From contig NZ_GL833116.1 of assembly GCF_000185145.2 (NCBI RefSeq), positions 126,501 to 190,500 on the forward strand: 64,000 nt of DNA, written 5' to 3'. The notes under the pieces were generated by a model, which searched no databases, had not been told where the DNA came from, and worked only from the letters and a program-made list of their open reading frames with translations. The position numbers and the translations under genes were made by a program. Position 1 is the first letter of the stretch. Each line of letters starts with the position of its first letter. Below are positions 55,324-61,147 of this stretch, in pieces. The DNA is from Hoylesella oralis ATCC 33269 (GTDB lineage Bacteria; Bacteroidota; Bacteroidia; Bacteroidales; Bacteroidaceae).

Positions 55324-55492
55324 AACTAAGCATTGTGATGGATCTAGAATTATTGCTGTCCTCCTATTTAATCTTTGAGAGTATTTGTTCGAATGCGTAT
55401 TTAACTATATCACGTACTAATTGTTGGGATTGCCCTTGAGCGATAAAAAAGAAAATAGCTGCGGTCTCTTTTTGTTTGATGGTGATTGACGT

Positions 55493-56716
55493 TCATATAG
55501 CTTCCTCCCTCGTTTCTTCTTTTTGTAGTCTCCTAATCAGTCTGTCCATATCCTCAGAAATCTTATTGTCGGTTACTTGCGCATAGATTTGTGTGCTGGC
55601 GATAGATGCGTGTCCGATCATCTTGGCAATGCTCTCTATGGGAATGCCGGCACTCAAACTCATCGTGCCGGACGTATGCCGTGCCATGTGAAAGGTCAGG
55701 TTCTTGTTAATACCACAAACATCTGCAATCTCTTTCAGATAAGAGTTCATTCGTTGATTGCTGAGGATGGGAATCAGCCTATCATTCTTGGTCTTGCCTT
55801 CATACTTCTTGATAATCATTTTAGGAATATCGAGAAGAAGAATATGGCTTGGCGTATCGGTCTTCTGACGTGTTGTCACAATCCATTGTTTGCCATCCAT
55901 GGTGATTATGTTGGCGGGAGTAAGGTTCGCCACATCAACGTAAGCCAGTCCCGTAAAGCAAGAGAACAAGAAAATGACGCGGACATTGACCAGTCGCTGT
56001 GTAGTAAATTCCTTGTGCATAATGGCATCAATTTCTTCATCAGTAAGGAAGCCACGATCCACTCGCTTGGTCTTGAAATGGATATTGAAAAATGGGTCGT
56101 GATTGAAAACTCCAGTCTTTCTACCAAATATGACGATTGTCTTGAATGTCTTTAAGGTCTTGATGGCTGTGTTGAAGCTTTGTCCAACCACAGTTTTGAG
56201 ATAGACGTCGAAATCGTGAATTACGATAGGTGTCAGTTCTATGATGTTTAGATCTGTACGTGCATACTTTACTTCAAGAAATTTGGTAAAGTGCCGTTTG
56301 CAAATATCAAACTTGCGATAGTTGGCTTTAGTAACTCCACAGCCTATTTGTGCATACATATCATTATTGTACTTGGTAAACAGTGAGAGCACAGTTTCCA
56401 TATCCTCGCGCTTGCCTAGATACTCAGATTTTATACGTTCAAGACTCAATTCTTCGGAAAATTCCAATCGCTGGAATATCATCTGAAGATCTGTACCAAT
56501 ACTCCTAAGCTGGGCGTTGGTTGCCAGAGCCTCCTTGGTTCGTCCCCATACTTTGCCCAGCGTGCTGTCCCATGTTTCGGGATCGACACTAACACCTGTT
56601 GTGCCGAGTGCCATTCTCTCTCCATTAAGATGAATACGCATCATAATTGATGCTTTTCCTTCTTTGTTCAAATAATTGCTTCGCAAATAGAAGCTTGTTC
56701 TGAAAATACTTTTCAT
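55493..56716 (-). CDS. Tyrosine integrase next to ssrA
   Basis: A 407-residue integrase: arm-binding domain (MKSIFRTSFYLRSNYLNKEG..), core-binding domain, and a catalytic domain with FSCFTGLAYVDV, HMARHTSGTM (HxxR), MIGHASIASTQIYAQV (His, nucleophile Tyr). The first Arg position is Ala, as in other Bacteroides-type integrases. The start lies about 345 bases from the 3' end of ssrA (57062), a classic position for an integrase at its attachment site, and repeats that could be its arm sites lie between. It could be the integrase of the element that brought the accessory region, or at least its right part. Intact. Confidence 0.85.
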   Translation of the reverse strand: MKSIFRTSFYLRSNYLNKEGKASIMMRIHLNGERMALGTTGVSVDPETWDSTLGKVWGRTKEALATNAQLRSIGTDLQMIFQRLEFSEELSLERIKSEYLGKREDMETVLSLFTKYNNDMYAQIGCGVTKANYRKFDICKRHFTKFLEVKYARTDLNIIELTPIVIHDFDVYLKTVVGQSFNTAIKTLKTFKTIVIFGRKTGVFNHDPFFNIHFKTKRVDRGFLTDEEIDAIMHKEFTTQRLVNVRVIFLFSCFTGLAYVDVANLTPANIITMDGKQWIVTTRQKTDTPSHILLLDIPKMIIKKYEGKTKNDRLIPILSNQRMNSYLKEIADVCGINKNLTFHMARHTSGTMSLSAGIPIESIAKMIGHASIASTQIYAQVTDNKISEDMDRLIRRLQKEETREEAI

Positions 56717-56834
56717 ACTTACAAGTTTTTAGTGCAAAAATAAATTGTGTTTCAGACCCGTTCATGGGTGAGTTACGCATTGTTTTTACAGTTGCAAAGT
56801 TCGACATAATTCTTTGAATAACAATGAAGTATGC

Positions 56835-56956
56835 AGTATCTGTACGTACTCTGTATGGTATCACTGGCTACAATTTTATAATGCTGTTTTTTTCTGTAGC
56901 CATATTGTAGCCAGTTGGGAGCATTTTGAGCGTTTCGGCGGTATCTGTATGTACTC
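56835..56956. repeat. Direct and inverted repeats between integrase and ssrA, possible arm sites
   Basis: GTATCTGTACGTACTC (56836-56851) and GTATCTGTATGTACTC (56941-56956) match at 15 of 16 bases in direct orientation. Between them CTGGCTACAA (56864-56873) and TTGTAGCCAG (56905-56914) form a perfect 10-bp inverted repeat. Integrase arm and core sites often look like this; assignment is inference. Confidence 0.45.
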
Positions 56957-56982
56957 CCAAACAGGGAGGCATATAAACGAAT

Positions 56983-57014
56983 AATCGCCGTAACTCATTG
57001 AAGTTACGGCGATT
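56983..57014. terminator. Strong hairpin after ssrA
   Basis: AATCGCCGTAAC (56983-56994) and GTTACGGCGATT (57003-57014) form a perfect 12-bp stem with an 8-base loop, about 50 bases past the 3' end of the tmRNA gene. A moderate T-rich stretch follows on the minus strand. Probably the ssrA terminator. Confidence 0.65.
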
Positions 57015-57061
57015 ATCTGATTTAATCAATTTCTTGTAATCTCTTGTTCAGAGTACGTAGG

Positions 57062-57460
57062 GTGGAGCTGGCGGGAGTCGAACCCGCGTCCAAACAGGGA
57101 AACCATATGCTTTCTACACGCTTATTTCAGCCTTTGTTTTCGTGCTACGGCAAGACCTGAACCACCAACCATAGCCTTATCCTCTTAAGATTTTACATAC
57201 GCAGCGAGGCATACGCATGCTATTTCCGATTTACCTGCACCGCTTTATCAAGAAGATTCGGAACAACATCTCTTGAGCGATGTCTCGTCCTATTATCTGA
57301 TAACAGGATAAAGCCAGTAATCTACTATGCTTCGATTAGGCAGCGAGAGCGTAATTGTTTTCGCCAATTAATTGTTTGCCTGCTCTGATTAAGGAGATAG
57401 CCGACGAGTCTCCGCGTGCTTACATACCATTTCATCCCGCTGTCAAATCCAAACAGCCCC
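57062..57460 (-). ncRNA. ssrA: tmRNA
   Basis: On the minus strand the 5' end GGGGCTG (57454-57460) pairs with CAGCTCC near the 3' end (57065-57071), and the T-arm GGTTCGACTCC is present. The tag frame GGC GAA AAC AAT TAC GCT CTC GCT GCC TAA (57336-57365) codes GENNYALAA, the Bacteroidetes form. tmRNA frees stalled ribosomes and tags the unfinished protein for breakdown. No CCA is encoded. Length about 399 bases. Confidence 0.95.
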
Positions 57461-57848
57461 GATACTTCTACGTTCCACTGAACAGCTTTGTAAGTTTCTT
57501 TACACCTGCAAATATACGTATTTATTTTAAAGTAAACAGCTTTTAGGAGATTATTTTTCATGAAAAGGCAAAATATTAATGTGGAATTATAAAATATTCT
57601 TTCCGCATTTCTAATCGTTTCCTGTGGTGGGATGGTACACACCCTATGTACGACAGGTGTATGGTTTAATCGTGATATGCTATGCATCTGGTGGAGATAG
57701 ATATATAACATATGCGCATTATTTGCACACTTTAGCTTTGGTAAATGAAAGGACAGGGGAAGATATGCTCTACTCTTATAGCCCGTTAACGGATAAAAAA
57801 TAAGCGGCCCCCTTTTATTTATCGGATTTCCGCTTGTTTCTTAGGAGG
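57461..57848. other. Intergenic region between ssrA and tRNA-His
   Basis: About 390 bases, AT-rich, with the ssrA promoter expected near its left end. I see no gene or repeat. Confidence 0.4.
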
Positions 57849-57923
57849 GGTGGGTGGTGGGGCTCGAACCCACGACATTCAGAACCACAATCTGACGCTC
57901 TAACCAACTGAACTACACCCACC
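57849..57923 (-). tRNA. tRNA-His (GTG)
   Basis: The minus strand folds as a cloverleaf: D-arm GTTCAGTTGGTTAGAGC, anticodon stem-loop CAGATTGTGGTTCTG with anticodon GTG, T-arm GTGGGTTCGAGCCCCAC. The extra 5' G opposite C73, a mark of histidine tRNA, is present. CCA is not encoded. Confidence 0.95.
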
Positions 57924-58015
57924 ATGTGATTACTTTCATGCTTGAAAGCGGGTGCAAAGATACGGGAATTATTTGTTACCTCCAAATAAATCCCGATGTT
58001 TTTGTCGTTTCCCTT

Positions 58016-58432
58016 TTATTTTGCAGGTGCTTCCGGTGTTTTAGGTACGGTGTTCTGTATACCATTGTCTGTGGCTGATGTTGTGTTCTGCGTGCCTGCT
58101 GTAGGAGCTGCTTTCTGTTGGGAAGCGCCGAATCCCGGTGTAGTATTCGGGTTTGTTGTCTGTGTTTCGGTGGCAGATTGCTCAAGCACGCTGCTGTCTG
58201 TGACGGCGTTAGGTACTACATGAGCACAGGCTATGCTGAGTACCACCATCGCAATGGCAAGTCCCCATGTTGCTTTTTCTACTACGTCTGTAGTCTTGCG
58301 CACTCCCATAATAGCATTCGATGAAGAAAAGTTGGACGAGAGACCACCTCCTTTAGACTCTTGTATGAGTACTATACCTATCATTAAGAGCGATGCAAGA
58401 ACGATAAGAATTACGAAAAGAGTGTAAATCAT
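58016..58432 (-). CDS. secG: Preprotein translocase subunit SecG
   Basis: A 138-residue protein with two membrane segments (about residues 2-24 and 55-75) and the SecG motif IVLIQESKGGGLSSNF between them. The remainder is a Thr/Ala/Pro-rich hydrophilic tail, longer than in Escherichia coli, as is common in Bacteroidetes. SecG belongs to the SecYEG channel of the inner membrane. It is the last gene of the lptE-TPR-secG group on the minus strand. Confidence 0.92.
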   Translation of the reverse strand: MIYTLFVILIVLASLLMIGIVLIQESKGGGLSSNFSSSNAIMGVRKTTDVVEKATWGLAIAMVVLSIACAHVVPNAVTDSSVLEQSATETQTTNPNTTPGFGASQQKAAPTAGTQNTTSATDNGIQNTVPKTPEAPAK

Positions 58433-58440
58433 TTTGTTAT

Positions 58441-59208
58441 TTATTTGTTTTTATTATTTAAAATCAATTTTTCTAAAAATCTCATTTGGTCTGCAAAGTA
58501 AGCATTTTTTTTTGGATAATTCAAATTTAATTGCTGAATTATTTCCAGTGCTTTAGAATATCTACCTTGTTTAATGTATATTTTAGCTAAAGTTTCGGTA
58601 AAATATTCTTCGTCGTTATCCTTAATTTTATCGGGCAATTCTTCTGCCGTGGGCTCGGTTTCCGGATTATCTTTCAGGGTTATCTTTCCTCCTTCTTTGA
58701 ATATGAAGTCGTCTATGAGGCTTTGCCCCTTTAGTTGTGGTGCCAATTCTATGGCTTTTCTTTCTTCTTCGCTCTCTGTTTCAAGCAAGTATGATACATA
58801 ATCGAGTGCCGCATCGGCTGGGGTAGGTTTCCGATTTCCGGCTTTATTGCTGTTTTCAGTCGGTATACTATCCAAGAAATCATCAATCAGAGAAATTGTA
58901 CGGTTGCCATGAATATCTTTTTTCTCATCTTCTTTCTTCTCCTTTTTTATTCTATAGTGAGCGGCTTCTACTAAATTGAAAATTACTTTACGGTCGGTAA
59001 GGTATATCGCTGCACGGCGCAACTCTTCGTCGAAACTGGTGTCATGAAGAATATAAAGGTTTTGCAATAGCAGCAATCGAGCCGTCTGATAATACGGATA
59101 CAATGCGAGCAGGCTACGCAAATCGTATAGCGTTTCGTGATCCATCAAATCGGGATGTAAAATCAATTTCGTGATATCCATATCTTTTCTGTTTAAGGAT
59201 ATTACCAA
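58441..59208 (-). CDS. Conserved protein with TPR-like C-terminus
   Basis: A 255-residue soluble protein. Near the C-terminus TETLAKIYIKQGRYSKALEIIQQLNLNYPKK is a TPR-like repeat. The middle is acidic and low in complexity. Known in Bacteroides and Prevotella between lptE and secG; function not established. Its start overlaps the end of lptE by seven bases. It may help envelope assembly, judging only from its neighbours. Confidence 0.65.
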   Translation of the reverse strand: MVISLNRKDMDITKLILHPDLMDHETLYDLRSLLALYPYYQTARLLLLQNLYILHDTSFDEELRRAAIYLTDRKVIFNLVEAAHYRIKKEKKEDEKKDIHGNRTISLIDDFLDSIPTENSNKAGNRKPTPADAALDYVSYLLETESEEERKAIELAPQLKGQSLIDDFIFKEGGKITLKDNPETEPTAEELPDKIKDNDEEYFTETLAKIYIKQGRYSKALEIIQQLNLNYPKKNAYFADQMRFLEKLILNNKNK

Positions 59209-59747
59209 TTGGCAACCGTTGCGTTAAAAATCTGATCGGTGAGTTCTTTTACCATTTGGGTTACAAGTTCTTCTTGTACCGCATTCAGACTTAGAGTGGT
59301 TTCGTATGACTTTGTGGCTGTGAATTGTTGTTCGAAATCCTCCTTATGGTTGGTATTGTTGGTAAATCTTACGTTGACAGTCATCGATAATTCTGTTTGT
59401 GCAGAATAGCCTTCGCTTGATATGGCTTTATTTCTTTGTGTATATTGGGTAATTTCTCCCTCGATCTTCAGATCACCATTGCGTTTGACTTGTATCAGTC
59501 TGGTATGGTTTGCAAATACATCTTTCAGTTGATTATTGAAGATCGGCCCCATCGGTCCCCACACATAACTGCTTCGGATAGGAAAATCTGCTATCTGAAT
59601 GGTTTTCGTTTTACTGTAATCGATACTGGCGCCATTGAATTTGTAGGATACGGAGCATGCCGAGAGCGCAATCACGGCGATTACAGCGCAAAATGTATAC
59701 AGACTATTGCCGGTAAAACATTTTTTTATAGATAGTTTCATTCCCAT
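59202..59747 (-). CDS. lptE: LptE-like lipopolysaccharide assembly lipoprotein
   Basis: A 181-residue protein with a lipoprotein signal (..CAVIAVIALSAC, lipobox LSAC) and the LptE-family body (..IQIADFPIRSS.. , ..LKIEGEITQYTQRN.. , ..DQIFNATVANW at the end). LptE holds LptD in the outer membrane for lipopolysaccharide insertion. It lies 4 bases after the sigma54 activator gene, a fixed order in Bacteroidetes. Confidence 0.85.
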   Translation of the reverse strand: MGMKLSIKKCFTGNSLYTFCAVIAVIALSACSVSYKFNGASIDYSKTKTIQIADFPIRSSYVWGPMGPIFNNQLKDVFANHTRLIQVKRNGDLKIEGEITQYTQRNKAISSEGYSAQTELSMTVNVRFTNNTNHKEDFEQQFTATKSYETTLSLNAVQEELVTQMVKELTDQIFNATVANW

Positions 59748-59751
59748 ACGA

Positions 59752-60993
59752 TCAATTTTTCTCTAATCCATATTGCTTGATCCTACGGTACAGTGTACGA
59801 TCTGAAATACCGAGTTCCTGTGCTGCTTTCTTTCTGTTACCGCCATTCCTTTCGAGCGCTTTCTCAACCATCTGACGTCCGAGATCACTTAGGTTGAGGC
59901 TTTCCATATCGTTTATTTCCTCAGCTTCTACTTCTTCTGCAGTAGGGTAACGGGAGTTGATAGCATGATGATCTTGCACGATGGATGCCGGTGAGTCTAA
60001 TCGGTTGCCGCTAACGTTTACGAAACCTTGTGCACCATTGAGGCTACGCGCCTCATCCAATTGCTTTCGAAGGCCGTTCATGTCGCGCCGCAAATCACTC
60101 ACATTCCCACGCAACTCATACAATATCTTATACAATATCTCTCGCTCGCTTTCGTAAGAGTGAGCGCCTCCGCCTGATATTGGGGCGAGCTGCATGCTTT
60201 CCTTGTCTTGCGGAATGAAAAGTTTCAATGTGTCTGTATCAATCAAACGGTCTTTGCTCAACACAGATATCTGCTCGGTAATATTCTTTAACTGTCTTAC
60301 ATTGCCCGGCCACTTGTAGTTCCGTAAGATATCTTTGGCTTCATCAGTCAGTGTAATTTTCGGTAATCTGTATTTCTCTGCTATCTGCATGGCAAACAAA
60401 CGGAACAACAAAATAATATCTTCGCCACGTTCACGGAGCGGAGGAATCATGATCGGAATCGTATTCAGCCTATAATAAAGGTCTTCGCGAAATCTTCCTT
60501 CACTGATAGCCTTTTGCATATTTACGTTCGTAGCGGCAACAATGCGTACATCAGTCTTCATGATTTTCTGTCCGCCCACGCGGATATATTCGCCTGTCTC
60601 GAGCACTCGGAGCAGCCGTGCCTGTGTGGCGAGGGGCAATTCTCCCACCTCGTCGAGGAATATCGTACCTTTATTAGCGATACCGAAATAACCTTCGCTT
60701 TCGCCGATCGCACCGGTAAACGAGCCTTTCTCGTGGCCGAAAAGTTCACTGTCGATCGTTCCTTCGGGAATAGAACCGCAGTTTACCGCAAAATATTTCT
60801 CCCTCCGTCGTGGAGAATTATCGTGAATAACTCTCGGTATTATCTCTTTACCGACGCCACTTTCTCCGACAATCAGTACCGAAAGATCAGTCGGTGCCAC
60901 TTGTAAAGCGATGTCGAGCGCACGATTCAATCCATCGCAATTGCCTACGATGTTGTATCGTTGTTTTATTTTCTGCAGTTCTGAAGTGTTCAT
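59752..60993 (-). CDS. Sigma54-interacting transcriptional activator
   Basis: A 413-residue protein without a receiver domain. A central AAA+ domain has Walker A GESGVGKE, the sigma54 contact loop GSFTGA (Ala of the usual GAFTGA replaced by Ser), Walker B IFLDEVGEL and the R-fingers. The C-terminal Fis-type HTH reads NRKKAAQELGISDRTLYRRI. It activates RpoN-dependent promoters; its signal is unknown. First gene of the group with lptE, the TPR gene and secG. Confidence 0.92.
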   Translation of the reverse strand: MNTSELQKIKQRYNIVGNCDGLNRALDIALQVAPTDLSVLIVGESGVGKEIIPRVIHDNSPRRREKYFAVNCGSIPEGTIDSELFGHEKGSFTGAIGESEGYFGIANKGTIFLDEVGELPLATQARLLRVLETGEYIRVGGQKIMKTDVRIVAATNVNMQKAISEGRFREDLYYRLNTIPIMIPPLRERGEDIILLFRLFAMQIAEKYRLPKITLTDEAKDILRNYKWPGNVRQLKNITEQISVLSKDRLIDTDTLKLFIPQDKESMQLAPISGGGAHSYESEREILYKILYELRGNVSDLRRDMNGLRKQLDEARSLNGAQGFVNVSGNRLDSPASIVQDHHAINSRYPTAEEVEAEEINDMESLNLSDLGRQMVEKALERNGGNRKKAAQELGISDRTLYRRIKQYGLEKN

Positions 60994-61087
60994 TTGGTGA
61001 CAAAATTACGTAATTTATTCGATATAGCTGTAATTTTGGCAGTATTTTAATATATAAAAGGTATATTTATTTGTGTATAAAATAAAA

Positions 61088-61121
61088 AAGAGGATGCATC
61101 TAACAACAGATACATCCTCTT
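61088..61121 (-). terminator. Terminator of the glutaminase-like gene
   Basis: AAGAGGATGCATCT (61088-61101) and AGATACATCCTCTT (61108-61121) form a 14-bp stem with one mismatch and a 6-base loop. On the minus strand it is followed by TTTTTTATTTT. It lies 27 bases after the stop codon of the gene at 61148. Confidence 0.9.
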
Positions 61122-61147
61122 GATATAAAACGGATTATTCTATCAGT

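Larger units (their letters stand above)
50338..55349. repeat. Large inverted repeat, right copy (export module)
   Basis: Inverted copy of 9780-14791, 5,012 bp. It begins at the exporter ATG and ends after GGATCTAGAA, 26 bases past the TolC-like stop. The base before the ATG already differs between the copies. One difference was found inside (G at 53580). Confidence 0.95.

Noticed and set aside
9780..55349. Reading the two export modules as an IS-type composite transposon
   Set aside because: The repeats carry only transport genes and no transposase or terminal repeats; an IS982-type remnant lies at one end only.
60690..60730. Loss of function in the sigma54 activator because of GSFTGA
   Set aside because: Ser for Ala in the GAFTGA loop is a mild change and all other motifs are intact, so I do not claim a defect.
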